Shown: piece after piece, positions 12,190 to 24,254 of the stretch | How the letters are laid out: the number at the start of each line of letters is the position of its first letter | Numbering within the stretch: the first letter of the stretch is position 1 | Assembly (NCBI RefSeq): GCF_028453695.1 | Contig: NC_135777.1 | Location: forward strand, 6,747,714-6,811,713 | Origin: Augochlora pura | Lineage: Eukaryota > Arthropoda > Insecta > Hymenoptera > Halictidae | DNA length: 64,000 nt | Reading direction: 5' to 3' | Program-made: the position numbers and the translations under genes | Notes under the pieces: model-generated | Database searches by the model: none | Told to the model about the DNA's origin: nothing | The model's input: only the letters and a program-made list of their open reading frames with translations

Positions 12190-14754
12190 ATTAATAAGTA
12201 AGCAAGGCAAGCAAGTGAGAACGTTGCAAGTACGAACGAGATCAATTTTCCAATGGTTTCGAACTGACTAAACGAAATAATAGAGAAATAAGGTTACGTA
12301 AGACGTATTAAAATTTCGTTACTCAAAAATAAACAAAATGAAAGACTAGAAAAATTTAATATTTCTGATTTGATAAATATAAAGGTTAATGGACGCCAAA
12401 AAGAAAGCAAAGGCACAGAAATTAATTGGCTCCGACTACCCTAATCAAAAATAGATAATAAATGTAATGAGTTATTAATTTTGATATTAATATCGCGCAA
12501 GTTTTATTTAATAGAAATTACGTAAATTGCTTGCAACACGCTTGAACTAATTCCTATTCTTTATTGCAACGTATCGCACGGTGTAAAGAATTACTGCTCG
12601 GTTGTATATTACATCTCGTTGCATAATCGAACAGCTCGAAATGGATACCTGCGCGAAAAGTTGATCCAATATTTTAATGGTAAATGGTGTTGCCAACTGT
12701 TAACTAATAAAACACGCGTGACTTATTGGCTATTATAATCTTATTGATAATAGCTTTGGAATATTGATTATGCAAATAGGGATAAATTGCAACGCTAGCC
12801 TAACAGGTGATTTATTTCGATCAGGTAACCACTTTCCTTTAAACGGATACAAGAATTGAGCAAGCAGTTCTAATTATACGCATGGCATAATTCCAGATCG
12901 CTCTTTCCTCCTTTAAAGCGTGTTTTATATTCCTTCGCGATTAATTACTTTTCGTGTAATGATATATAATAAAGTAATTTGTAATATGTAGTTTACAGTA
13001 TCTATTAATTACGTTTCTAATCTTTTGACTTTTCATATAATAACTTGTAAACAAAGCGGCGGATGACATTTTCTGACAGCGAATGACTTTTGACACATCC
13101 TGTATATTGTAAAAAAACAGTACTTATACTGTATTTAATTCAAAATGTTTAATCTAATTAGGGTTTTATATAGTCGCTAACAGAATAATTCAGATTCTTT
13201 AAAGAATAATAGCAAAGCTCTATATTTCAAACGGATCGCTTTGCATTAAAAGATTCGGCGTCATCCCGTGCAAGTACGTACAATGAATTGAGAGTCTCGG
13301 AACATCGAATGTCTCGAGTATCGGTCTGGCATCTACGGATACGCAATAAATATCATACGATCAATGCGATGGTAATGGTTTTCACGGTACAGCGATAACA
13401 AAGTATCCATTCAAACGGTATCTCCGTCTGTATCCGGACCCCCAGCACCGACGTTGAACGCAAGCATAATTAATTCGTCAGTTAACAGAGGTTTGTTAGC
13501 AATTAGTAGTGCTGCACGGCCAGGGACCGTTTCTTCCCCCTCGGCGGCGTAGAGAAAGTGACACATCGGCGTGGAACGCCGCGAAACACATGAATTTTCT
13601 TCGATCGTGACTTATAAGGAAATCGCTGGTGGGCATCTATCGTTCCAGCTCGGTCTTCGTACAATCCGATGGTGGTTTTTAGTTTGTGCCCTATTTCTCT
13701 AAATCGTGCTACAGAGCATGCGTAACTATAGCAACACTCGCATTGCTGAATTTATTAACGTTTGTCGATTATTCATAATTCATTGGAACATTAATAATTT
13801 TTAGTATCATTTAATATGTACTGCAGAGTTTATATAATTGTAGCTTCACATTTTTCAGATACTTGTACTTCTGATTAAACATTTACTAATTATGTTCAGC
13901 TTTGTTAAATCTTTTTTAGATTTTATAGAAGAATTTAACATTCAAATTTCGATTTCATTAATTAAATAACTTTGATTTTGCGAAAATTTTTATTTATTAA
14001 TTTAAACTATAGGCGCAGTGCAACAGGAAGAAGCAATATTTAGCGATAAAACAATGTTGCAATATAATACTATCATATACGTATTTTGTACCGTGTCGAG
14101 TCTTGAATTTTTATTATTAAAATAATAATAAAATTGACCATCCAACGGTGAAAGAGGATGAAAACATGAAATAGGAACTGTATAATCGGCGAAATGTAAT
14201 GCCGCGCGTCATATTATGTTATTAATTCGGCAATAATTCTTTCAATCCCCTACACGCGATATTATATTATCATTATTTATACCTGTATCTTCGTAATGGC
14301 CAATCCCGCTCAGGTATCGAACAAGAAACCTCTAAATAATAAAACGTCCGGGTACATTTATTCTCGTTCTGTGTCGCTACCTGGCCCACGATTTATGTTG
14401 AAGTTCGAAAGAAGATTCTCTCGACTTTTAATATCATACTTCGATATCGCCGATAATCTTCGCGAATCAAGCAGCTTCCCGTAAAAATAAAACTCCTCCT
14501 ATATCATCGGGGCGTCATTAATTATGTACATTAACACGAGCATGAGATCTCGAAACTCATTTATCGACGATGTACGAAAATCCGTGTTTGCAACCGCGAT
14601 TCGTTTGCATTTTGCTTCGCGCGTCCGTTCATGTACAGTCGTCGACGAAAGTTAATAAACATGTTGCACAGACGCGTGTTCATTACTATAGTGAAGTTTC
14701 TTAAGGTAATATAAAAATTTCTATCGCGTCGACAAAAGTATTCATTTGCATTTT
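12190..14754. other. Featureless AT-rich stretch
   Basis: I see no gene, no recognisable transposon family and only short frames. The sequence TGACACATCCTGTATATTGT near 13091 resembles a Tc1/mariner end without a partner. A good acceptor-like site at about 13855 (CACATTTTTCAG) is followed only by AT-rich noise. Confidence 0.4.
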
Positions 14755-14870
14755 TAGTAGTTTTAATTTTTAATTTTTAGTAGTTTTAATTTTTAATTTT
14801 TAATATTTAGTAGTTTTAATTTTTAGTAGTTTTAATTTTTAATTTTTAATAGTTTGAATTTTTAATTTTG
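14755..14870. repeat. AT-rich minisatellite, TTTTTAATTTTTAGTAG units
   Basis: Irregular tandem copies of TTTTTAATTTTTAGTAGTTT with internal deletions make up this block. It has no coding capacity. It probably arose by slippage. Confidence 0.8.
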
Positions 14871-15754
14871 TATTCTCAATTTTCATTTCAATTTCTATTA
14901 TGTTTCTATTATTTCCAATATTTTTTATTTCTTATACGCGCTAGACAAAAATATATTGCAGTATGAATAACGTTATATTCTTCACTATAATATCTAATTT
15001 TAATTTAATAAGACGTATGTTTATTAAAATATCGGATTTTACTGGAAACCTTAACGATATGTTAAAATTCTTTAACCTTCGTCTTCTAAGTATATGTTTG
15101 CAGAATAATCTTCGTTTCATGTAATTTTATCTTGTACTTTCACAGCGTAGGGTCTTTACAGCGTGCAAATTAGTTCTCCGCGACGTACGAGTGAAACGCC
15201 AATTAATTAATCACAAGGAGAGTCATTGACGTCGATAACCGATTCCACCATTCGCTGTGTACTTCTCGTTTCGCGAACTTACGAGCCTTTGTTCCTCGAA
15301 AGCTTTTGAACCGCGCGAGGCACGGCCGTGTTTAGGGCTTCGCTTATCTGCGCGCTGTTCCCGGTGCGCGGAGTCTGCGCCGCGAGCAATCATTCTTGGT
15401 GAAAAGCAACCCCCTTTTGCAACATCACTTTCCCATTCCTGCACCGATAACGGTTCACACGAAATCGACTAATGGTTCGGATGAAACTGTTAAAATTTTC
15501 ATCAATGTGTTAAAGTTATTTTAAAAAGTTAATTTTCGACCTCATCGGATTTCGAAGAAAACATATACAAATTATCGAGATCTACGAATAGCACTTTTTC
15601 AGTTTTCATTATAGGCTCGGATAAATTGAAAAACACGAGCTTTTATATTTCTTATATATTACAGGGAATAGCAGAATTAGATAGAAAAGTATTTTAGTCA
15701 ATCTATGCTAATCTTAACCCTCTAACGTTTCCAGGAAATTCGAGCTATTTCGTT

Positions 15755-15990
15755 TTAACCCTTTGCACTCGGAGCCATTTCAACTGTAAATTTCTAATAA
15801 TTTTTAATAATCTTTCTGGTTCGTGACATTTCCATTCTATTTAACAAAATAAATTTTTACGCATAGAAAATGTATTCTCGTGACTCCTGCCAACAGTTTT
15901 ACTACTTGACAATTTTTTAAATCTAAACCTTCTCGTTGCAAAAATTATTTTTGAATGAAATAGAATAATTTTTCGAGTGCAAAGGGTTAA
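15755..15990 (+). mobile_element. TTAA MITE family A, full-length copy
   Basis: A 236-bp element starts TTAACCCTTTGCACTCGGAG and ends CGAGTGCAAAGGGTTAA, giving 17-bp inverted ends that include TTAA. TTAA target choice with CCC/GGG immediately inside is the hallmark of piggyBac-type elements (established knowledge). It has no transposase, so it would be non-autonomous. At least twelve relatives occur in this window in both orientations. The minus-strand frame of 77 codons across it is an artefact of the repeat. Confidence 0.8.
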
Positions 15991-16795
15991 GAGGTGCCTG
16001 AATAGTATCAATCTCGCATCATGTAAATCTAGTCGGTGAAAGTAGAATCGCGTGTCAATGAAACTACGAATCACGGAATTTTCGAAAGAACAAAAGAAAC
16101 AAAAGGGTTCCGCTTCTAACGGCGGTACAAATCGTTCGTCGTCAACGTAGGCTAATGAATTTTCACCCGCGACGCCGCGTCTCGTGCCAGTCGCAATTAC
16201 AGCGCAATTAAACTACGACCCCCTCGTTAACAATGCCGACCATTGTGTTAATAATTGCGCCGTGAAACGCGTTTTCGTGATCGGTTTACGTAACGCAAAT
16301 ACTTCGACGATCGAATACTAATCGCGGCGCACCATCGGGCACACCACGCCACGGAATTGACTGCTTGGCTAATTTGTTGGGACACACCTGTAACTGGATA
16401 CTCGGGAACGTGGCTAGCTAATTCCCAGCAAACAACGGTATCGCGAATTCCCTCGAAACGAGCTACCTTCAAGCGATGCATCCACTGTTTCTAATTAAGC
16501 GAGCTCGAATCTTATCGGCGTGACATTTCCGAGAATTTTGACTTAAGTCAGGTTATGTCATCTATGCGTGCCAAAATGTTGAAAAGACGCGCGAAACGAA
16601 TCGTAAACTTACTGTATAAACTCATAATAAAATATACTTTTATTTATTCTAATCAATACTTTAATCATCCGAATTGAATATTCTGAAATAAATTTTAACA
16701 AAATTATTGCTGTATCAACTTTGAGTCAGTTAGGTTCAATTGAAATATTAGGTTAAATTTGAAGATGCAAAGGAATGTTTATTTGATAAAGTAAC

Positions 16796-16850
16796 TTAAC
16801 CCATCGCGGTCGGAGCCATTTTAACTGGAAATCCAAAATATTTCTTCAGA
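16796..16850 (+). mobile_element. TTAA MITE family A, left-end fragment
   Basis: It begins TTAACCCATCGCGGTCGGAG and continues with GCCATTTTAACTGGAAATCC, matching the left arm of family A. Similarity stops at about 16850 and no right end follows. Confidence 0.55.
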
Positions 16851-16989
16851 CAGACATTTCTGTGTCGGCAGAGAGAAACAGAAGACGATCAAGTACTTTC
16901 CCGTTATATAGGTTAGAATCGACGACACCAGAAAGCGCGTTAATCGAGGCGAAAATTGACGAAGTAGTGTTTGTCGAGCGGAGGCCAGC

Positions 16990-19407
16990 CGACGAAGCGA
17001 GAAAAAGAGATTAAAAAGGGGGAGGGGAGAGAGAGAGAGGAACAGAAACGTAGAGTACCTATCGTAAATCATCGACGAAAATACAATAATGCAAGGCGAA
17101 GAGGCACTCTCTCTCTCGCGCCATAAACCAAATCGCATCACTTGACCCGGCTTGACCCCTTCGGGGGCCTTTTGTGCGACACATTTTCTTCCCTTTTTAC
17201 GCGCGTGGTTTTCTTTCTCCTTTTTATTTTCTTTTTTTTCGCCTCGGGTCCGAGGTGGGGGCGCGCACCGGGTTCGGTTCTTTAAACAGAACCTCCTCTT
17301 CGGGAATTCCTCAAGGTTCCTGATCCACAAGACAACGGGTTAGACGGCGAGGAGGAGATCCCTGTCACCTTCGCCGTAGGGTGGCCTTGCCGTTGGCCCG
17401 CACAAAATAATCATATAACGTGCCTGACCGCATAGCTGCATACCATAATATGCCTCCCCCTCCCGCTACCCCGAGTTCGGCGACGTTCTTTCCTTCTTAT
17501 GCCATTGTTCCGATTCGGCCCGCTCCGAAAATCGATGATCCCGACGGGGCCCCGTTTTCTCCGCTTTTACGACGCGTTCGGAACGAACGCTGCGCGACAC
17601 CTCTTTTTAGCTTTTATCGATGACATTATTAAAACCAGTTAACGGTGGCGCCCTCGTTTAAAAGTGCGCACAGTTTTGTGTAGCCAGAATCGACCCGCGA
17701 CGAGTATATTCGTCGATCACAGAGCAAGTTGCGCTGCTAAGATATTCGATGAAAAAGATGGGTTTATTTTTAAAAAATAATATTTACGCACCTGAAATTC
17801 TTATATTCTGTATTCCATAATATGGATCTTTAATAGCCGTATAGTTTTTATATGTTGAATAGGATTTCATTGAAACGAAATGTTAACTTGTTGTTTAAAC
17901 ATGAAATTTATATTTCCTAATTAGAAAAAAAAAACAAAAATGATATTCGTCTATCAAATATTTTTCTGCGATAATTTGTAATTAAATTTTTCATTCGCGG
18001 TTTTTAACAGAAAACTTGCAACTGTCGCGTAAAGTTGAGAGGTGAATATTTTCCACTGTCGCTGCATAATTGTCCACTGGAAGGGAAAAGTGCTGTCACG
18101 GTTGTCAAATTCTGCATAACTGCATGATATCATGTTAAGGATATTCTCGCATTTCCATCCTGTGACATAGTACCCTTGCGGGATGATCAGCTAATAGTTG
18201 GATACTATTAAGTGGAAAAAAAATATTAAACGATGCAAACGGATATTTTAAATAATACTAAAATTTTGTTTTCGATTTTGATATCCTCCGTATATGTACG
18301 TCTTAATTGAAACACGATTCCGCTCGTGTTCATTTACATATTTATGTCCAATGTTTAAGAGTAATTATAACAGCGCAAGCAACGCAAATTACCAATAAAT
18401 TATTCAAGAATTCCACGCCGAAATAGCGTTTCGGTTCATTAAAACGGAAACAGAATGTAGTAAATTATTGTCGATCATTATTTTGAAATGATTCTTTCGG
18501 AATATTCATTTCGTGCGACGGAAATGGTTAATATTTGCATTTTGTTACGAAAGATAATTTCTTACGAATACTTGTACGCAATATAATTGATATTTTTTTG
18601 CTAATAAAGAATGCTTATAAAATAAAATTGAAAAGTTATAAAAAACAAATTTAAAGAAAAACACATCCCAGAAGCTTTCAGAAGTTTCGAAGAACAAATG
18701 TGCAAATATAATTTGTTATCCAAATTCGTCGATGTGTCCAAAAAAATTAATAAAATTGGAACGCGCTTTTGGTTGATTTTTCCCACGCTGGATCGTCGGG
18801 TTTTTTTTACCCCTTAAGTATCGCAAGGCTGCCAGTACGCGAGCGGCTAACACCATAAACCGTGCGAGGGTAATCGGCTACGCGTCGACGCGACGCGGTG
18901 GTTAGTATTGTAAAAAAAAGTGCACGGCGGAACGGTATTTATTCGCGGTGAGTTTTCCTAATAATAATTCGTCGCGGGTATCAAGCCGTGAGAATTAGCA
19001 GGATAAATAGATACGTTTCGCTAATTCCGCGCGAAGGTTTCGCAGTCTGGTAGCTCGCATCAAAACACAAATCAATGTCCGTCTCTTCTCCTCCTCCCCT
19101 TCCCCCCTCCCCTCCTCCTCCTCCCCGGGGGGGCACGACGTACTAATGGCCTTTCGCGTATAACGGAGACCTCTGCGATCTATACGTCCGCGTATATCTA
19201 CGGCTACCCGCGACAAGTTATCTTTATGCACGCGGCACGAGATGTAAATTGGCTTCATAGAGGCGACACACCGGCCACACTAATAAATATCTCTCTGTTC
19301 CGTTTATCCGCGTTTATCCGTCGCGTATCGTTTCATCCCTCGTTCTTTCTTTCAGTCGCTTCCTCGTCGAGCTCGCCGATGTGTCCCACAATTTCACGGG
19401 CGTCGTA
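16990..19407. other. Non-coding stretch with purine and pyrimidine tracts
   Basis: A GA-rich block (17010-17045) and CT-rich blocks (17105-17125, 17200-17240) flank a GC-rich segment to about 17640. A minus frame of 169 codons (16821-17330) crosses these low-complexity tracts and is not credible as a protein. From 17700 to 18780 the sequence is AT-rich and empty. A pyrimidine tract at 19080-19125 and an acceptor-like site at 19355 lie just before the transposon edge at 19408. Confidence 0.35.
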
Positions 19408-20110
19408 TAGGGTTTTTCAGTAAGGGCGGAACGATTTTGAAATGGGATAGAATGGGCTGTGTACGAGGTATTAACGAATTTTTTTTTTTATTTGAAAGGC
19501 CAGGGTATGCCATTATACAGGCATACGTGTATGCCAATATGCCATTATATTATTGTATATGGAATATGACATCGTTCAAATGTCCCCATTGGCTTTGTAC
19601 GGTGGCACGTAATTATCAATGACTTTGCCGCACAGCTCCGGCTGAATTTGTGCGATGGCCTGGGCTATGTTGACTTTGAGAGCGTCGGTGGCTTACTGGT
19701 ATAGACCTGTGACTTCAGAAAATCCCACTAGAAGAAGTCTAGAGAGGTCAAATCGCAGGATCTCGGTGGTCAATTCCAGTCAGCGAACAAACGGCGTTCT
19801 CTGTGGTCGTTAACTTTGAGCTCCTGGGTCAGGTGGATCTTGTACAGGTGTAGGCCCAAGTCCGGACGCAAAATTCGCCAAATCGAAGACTGCGAAAGAC
19901 CAAGTTCTTGCGCACGGCGAGGAATTGCCTCCCTCGGGTTCTCCTACACACTTTCACGGACAGAGGCGATGTTCTCGGCCGATCTGGCTTTCCGTTGACG
20001 TACGATCGTTGGCTGATCATTCACCGAATCGGTCGTCAGAATTTGGCCACCGAACGTTGGAGGGCCGACTTTGAAGGGCCACCGCGTCTACCATAAAATG
20101 GACGCAACGT
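19408..20110 (-). mobile_element. Internally deleted IS630/Tc1-like transposon
   Basis: The element body carries the transposase remnant described at 19550-20096. The left edge is TATAGGGTTTTTCAGTAAGG at about 19406, a plausible inverted terminal repeat with TA target. The corresponding right-hand end is not visible: sequence of the family A MITE begins at about 20154. The middle of the transposase gene is missing, so this is a deletion derivative. It is oriented on the minus strand. Confidence 0.75.
19550..20096 (-). pseudogene. Broken IS630/Tc1-family transposase
   Basis: Reading the minus strand from about 20096, one frame gives TDSVNDQPTIVRQRKARSAE, then NPREAIPRRAQELGLS, SSIWRILRPDLGLHLYKIHL and ending RRLFADW. 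This is the N-terminal helix-turn-helix part of an IS630/Tc1-mariner-like transposase. It then jumps directly to PPRSCDLTSLDFF, the segment around the third catalytic acid, so the region with the first two catalytic acids is deleted. Downstream KSQVYTSKPPTL and QPELCGKVIDN follow. After a +1 shift the canonical ending GHLNDVIFHI appears with TAA at 19550-19552. At least four in-frame stops and one frameshift are present. It cannot encode active enzyme. Confidence 0.88.
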
Positions 20111-20153
20111 TTTCACTAACGAACACTCATTTTAATAATACAATCTGATCATT

Positions 20154-20212
20154 TGAGCCAGGAAAATTCTTTCAGATTTACAGTTTAAACGGCTTCGAGT
20201 GCAAAGGGTGAA
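20154..20212 (+). mobile_element. TTAA MITE family A, right-end fragment
   Basis: The sequence matches the GAGCCAG-AAAATT...GATTTACAG...GGCTTCGAGTGCAAAGGG arm of family A, with the final TTAA mutated to TGAA. It directly follows the deleted IS630/Tc1-like element, suggesting that one of the two inserted next to or into the other. Confidence 0.6.
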
Positions 20213-21063
20213 TAAAAAATTTAATTTCCCAATCGAGGTACAGTTCAGTGTGCTACTACGAGAAGTTGACTGAATTTCTTCTCGCACTACCTCTAACGGT
20301 TATCTCGTTTCCAATTACTGCAAAAAACTATAGTATACGGTGTTACATTAGCAGAACATTTGTAACTCGTTAGAGGTTTTGTTTCGCATTCTGTTCGTAC
20401 GTATTGTCCGTGTAGTATAGGATCCGACGTCTGGTAATCACCGATGCGTAAAAATCCACAGTCTGGTAATTACCGATGCGTCGTAAAGTATACGCTGAGA
20501 TTTTCCGATTTCATTAGATATTAGAAAGCATGAAGATTCGACCACGAACGATGAAAGGAAGTGCACAATGCGTTAGAATGATTTCTTACCAATCATTTGC
20601 TATTCAAAGAAAGATTTACCCTCGCGTTTCCTACAGCGCGTGTAGTTAGAAAGTCGACACGTGTTTCCGCTGATGCATCCGCCGACGTTTCCGCTTCGAG
20701 TTACCCGACTCGCATCTTCAGTGACTTCGGCGCTCGGAAAGATGCGCAGGTGTCTGTGTCGTGTATAGCCTCGATACGTACTGATCGGCTGTAAAATATA
20801 ATAGACTAGAGAGAGAGAGAGAGAAATGTTCTGAATTCACACTTCTGATTTACAAGCGAAGATGAAGATTTCCTCTGCGCAGTTACCTCGAATCGCGATC
20901 AGATTAGCGGCAAAAAATTTCCTTCTCTTTCCTACGAGTCCCCTTTGTCTTTTTCTTCTACTTTTCTTTCTTGCTCCACCCCTCTCTTCTCCCGTTCTCT
21001 TTCTCGTCCTGCCACCTTTCCTTTTTTACGTTTCCTCCGTGATAGAGTCATCGGTTATCGATG
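20213..21063. other. Non-coding stretch with a two-copy direct repeat
   Basis: A 32-bp unit beginning GTCTGGTAATCACCGATGCG occurs twice in tandem at 20429-20480, with one substitution. A GA microsatellite sits at 20809-20825. Pyrimidine-rich plus-strand frames at 20862-21331 (121 and 128 codons) are Leu/Phe/Ser-rich noise overlapping each other. No gene is supported. Confidence 0.35.
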
Positions 21064-21111
21064 CCAACATGTTTCGGACGCCAATAGGCGCCAACGTAGT
21101 GAAAGGGTTAA
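21064..21111 (+). mobile_element. TTAA family B right-end fragment
   Basis: The stretch from CCAACATGTTTCGGACGCCA through AATAGGCGCCAACGTAGT to GAAAGGGTTAA is closely repeated at 46395-46443. It ends in GGG-TTAA like the other families. The left end was not found, so this may be a truncated piggyBac-type MITE. Confidence 0.5.
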
Positions 21112-21717
21112 CCAGGAATCAAATTTCATTCTCTTCTCGCCAATATTTAAACCTTCGAAAATTTCCATTTCCCAAAAATTGCTGTATTTTTCTAAAAAAA
21201 TCAGCGCGATCGAAAAAATTCGAATGATAGCGATTGCAAAGGGAACGTGGTACGGCAAGGGGTTAATGGTCCTCGCGCGACCTGTCAGAAGAAAATTCTA
21301 CGACGCGACACGTGACCGAGACGTGTGGTAACTGCCCGTTCGAACGAGGTGTCCAAGCTCATTTACATTTCATGGCTGCCGCGCGGAGTGGCCGAGACCA
21401 ACCGGTGTAGGGATATCCTCAATGGATTTACAATCTGTTATTAGTAACCAGTTGTCGTTTCTACGATCACGCGGCCACCGAACAACGTTCTATTCTAGCA
21501 CGGTGTCTCCGTAGTCCCAACGAGACACGTGTGTGCACAGTGGCGGACAAAAGATTCAAGTTCGGTGAGAAAGAAAAGATGAAATTGGTGAAATGCGCCG
21601 TGGTTGAGAAACTCCTCTAAAATGACTGTCTTAAGTGTTTCAATTTATCGGAGGAAATTCGATCGAACTTTTTGTCCAAGAATAATATCTTTTAGCGGTC
21701 CTGACTTTGTCCGATGT

Positions 21718-21850
21718 TTAACCCTTTGCGGTCGAGTGGCGACTCTAAGGCGCCGCTAAAAATGATCATGCCACATTTCAAAATCATTTTTATCGCATTC
21801 ATTTATATTTAGAAAATTGTTAAGAGCTGTTAACTGTTGTGGTCAATCAC
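21718..21850 (-). mobile_element. TTAA MITE family A, inverted and truncated copy
   Basis: It begins TTAACCCTTTGCGGTCGAGT followed by GGCGACTCTAAGGCGCC, which is the inverted right arm of family A. Similarity fades after about 130 bp, and no opposite end is seen. Confidence 0.6.
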
Positions 21851-22126
21851 ACTCGGGATTGAAATAATTATTTAATCCAATCGACTGAGAGGTTTTAACC
21901 GTGCAATTCAATCACACTGTAGATTAGCTGGAAGTTTTCTCAAGACCGTGTCAAGATTATCCATATATATTTTATTAAACTAAAGTATGCATTTTCAATT
22001 TCATTATGCGACAACCAACGCTGGGACGAGTTCAACGACCTACGACACTGTGACCTTGAAGTAACCTCAAAACTATGCGCGCACGGTTATCGCATTTTGT
22101 ATTTATCAATTTAATATTGCAGCATT

Positions 22127-22193
22127 GTACTATTACATGTTCGATGTATTATTACATATTCGATGTACTATTACATACTCGATGCACTATTAA
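22127..22193. repeat. 19-bp tandem repeat, about 3.5 copies
   Basis: Units GTACTATTACATGTTCGAT, GTATTATTACATATTCGAT and GTACTATTACATACTCGAT are followed by a decayed fourth copy. It has no coding capacity. Confidence 0.8.
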
Positions 22194-22480
22194 AACATAA
22201 TCTCGGCGAATTCATTCGAGCCTTCTCAAATGCCGAAAGAGAGTGGTATTTGAATGTTTCCAAAGTGAACGTCAAGTTTTTGTCATAAAAGCGCGGATCT
22301 CGTTCCTGGAACTAATAAATGCACCGATGTTCGTGGCCAGGCCGACGACACTGTCTTCCATCGAGCGTTTCAGCGGCCGTATCGGTCGAGAAACTTTCAT
22401 TTCGCAGCGATTCTAACGGAGTTTCTCGTGTCACTCGGACTAGTTGCAGACCGCACGATAGCCACTGCCATCGCGGAGCA

Positions 22481-22521
22481 AGGGAGAGAGAGAGGGAGAG
22501 AGAGAGATGGAGCGAGAAAAA

Positions 22522-22553
<32 letters not shown>

Positions 22554-22566
22554 TGTGTGTGCGCGC
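22481..22566. repeat. GA microsatellite in a GC-rich block
   Basis: An almost pure (GA)n tract with a few A and T interruptions ends in a GTGTGTGCGCGC run. It lies inside a GC-rich block (22320-22640) whose frames on both strands are repeat-driven. GA tracts near promoters can be bound by GAGA-type factors, but nothing here shows a promoter. Confidence 0.8.
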
Positions 22567-23072
22567 TGATTTTTTTGCGAGAGCGCACTTGGTACGGACG
22601 CTCGCGCGTCTACTAGTGGAGGTAAACTAGTTGTTCCCAGCGACACTACGGCATTCCACCCAGTCGCGGCATTAAAGTACCCCGATATTCACGTTGTCGT
22701 CCCGGCCATAATTTTCGCCCCGCTTGACAAGAGCATCGATGCGCGATATCGTTTCGATGTGTTACGATCGACAATTATCCCAAGTATAGCTCGTTCCAAA
22801 GACCGGAAGCACCCCGCCCGACCGGCGACACTTTTTCAACCGCAGTCTCTTTATCCTCTCGATAATAAGAATAGAAAACTTCGATGGTAGGCAGAAAAAA
22901 TACGATTTTTATTTAATTTTAATGTTTCATTTAATGTCAATGTTTTGATGAAATTGTTCTGTCGCCTTCTAAAATCATTTTTACAGCGACAAGGTTTAAT
23001 TTCAGAAAGATTGTTGAAAACAAAACTGTTGGTATAAATGACGACAGTTAACCACAGATAGGATAACAAGAG

Positions 23073-23297
23073 TTAACCCCTTGCACTAAAATTATTCTAT
23101 TACGTTCCAAAATAATTTTTGTAACAATAAGGTTTAGATATAAAAAGTTGTCCAGTGTTGTAAAACTGTTGGTAGGAGTCGCAAGAATAAATTTTGTATG
23201 CATAAAAATTGATTTTGTTAAGTGGAATGAAAATACCACGAACCAGAAAAATTATTTCAGATTTACAGTTAAAATGGTTCCGAGTGCAAAGGGTTAA
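23073..23297 (-). mobile_element. TTAA MITE family A, near full-length, inverted
   Basis: Its TTAACCCC-TTGCAC start and CGAGTGCAAAGGGTTAA end enclose the family A core in inverted orientation, with the marker segments AAAATTATTCTATTACGTTC, AACTGTTGGTAGGAGTCGCA and ACCAGAAAAATTATTTCAG. About 20 bp next to the left end are missing relative to other copies. Confidence 0.78.
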
Positions 23298-24137
23298 TCC
23301 TATCATTTTGTCGCGCAGTGTATACATACTTGCATGTCGCGATGCACTCGAAACTACACGGAATTTTGTGTCGAAGTCAATTCGAAGGCCACGCCGAGAC
23401 GTTCGCGCGCTAAATAAAAGGGTTCGAACACTTCTGCTTTCGTTGCAAGACGCGATACGTTCGAAACATTCCAATTAAATGTTATTACGTGCATTAGTAT
23501 GTATAATTGCATTAACATAGAAATGTTATCCATTATAGTGGCTGCAACGATAACCGCACGTTACGGAACGCCCCACGCTTCCACGCGCAAGTACACGCGC
23601 GCATTCGCGCTACTTTGTCGCTGAAATGTAGCCCCACCACCTGTATATTGTACTGTATACATATACTGTATGTATACGCGACCGCGGTCGTCGCGAAGGC
23701 AAATAAATGAGCGTGGCGAGGAGAGCACACACGCAACGACTGCCTGCTCTACAACTACTACTACCCGTTGCGTGGAGGAGCCTGTCCTCTGGAGCATGTT
23801 GAAATCTTCAACATGTCCGAAAGATGGTTTCTTGTGAATTTCTAACGTACGCTGTAGACCATAGTTATTACAAATATATAGCACCAACGTATATAGCACA
23901 ACATATATTTTTAATAGCTTAATATTTATTTATAAAATATAAATAATATATAATATATAATTATACAGTAATATATATACTAAGACCTATATGTTACCTA
24001 TTGTATATTACCGAACTGAATTAGATTAGATTATAACTGAATGTTTAAATTAATTTGGAACGTTTATTTGGAATATTTCTATTTTTAATATAATTATTAT
24101 TATTTATTTAAAAGATGATTGAAAGTGTTAATATCAT

Positions 24138-24254
24138 ATGAGTCACGCGACTGAATTTCATACGAACAGAGTGAATTTTGTTATATAAAATGGAAATACC
24201 AGAAGCCGGACAAATTATTTTGCAGTTAAAATCGCTTCGAGTGCGAAGGGTTAA
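24138..24254 (-). mobile_element. TTAA MITE family A, partial copy
   Basis: It carries the inverted-orientation core (GAGTCACGCGA, ATGGAAATACCAGAAGCC) and ends TTCGAGTGCGAAGGGTTAA. The opposite arm is replaced by AT-rich sequence. Confidence 0.65.

Noticed and set aside
16821..17330. 169-codon minus-strand open frame
   Set aside because: Crosses GA- and CT-rich low-complexity tracts; composition explains the lack of stops.
19356..19410. Terminal exon candidate after a strong acceptor at 19355
   Set aside because: The stop codon is supplied by the edge of the IS630/Tc1-like element, so the apparent exon end is an insertion artefact.
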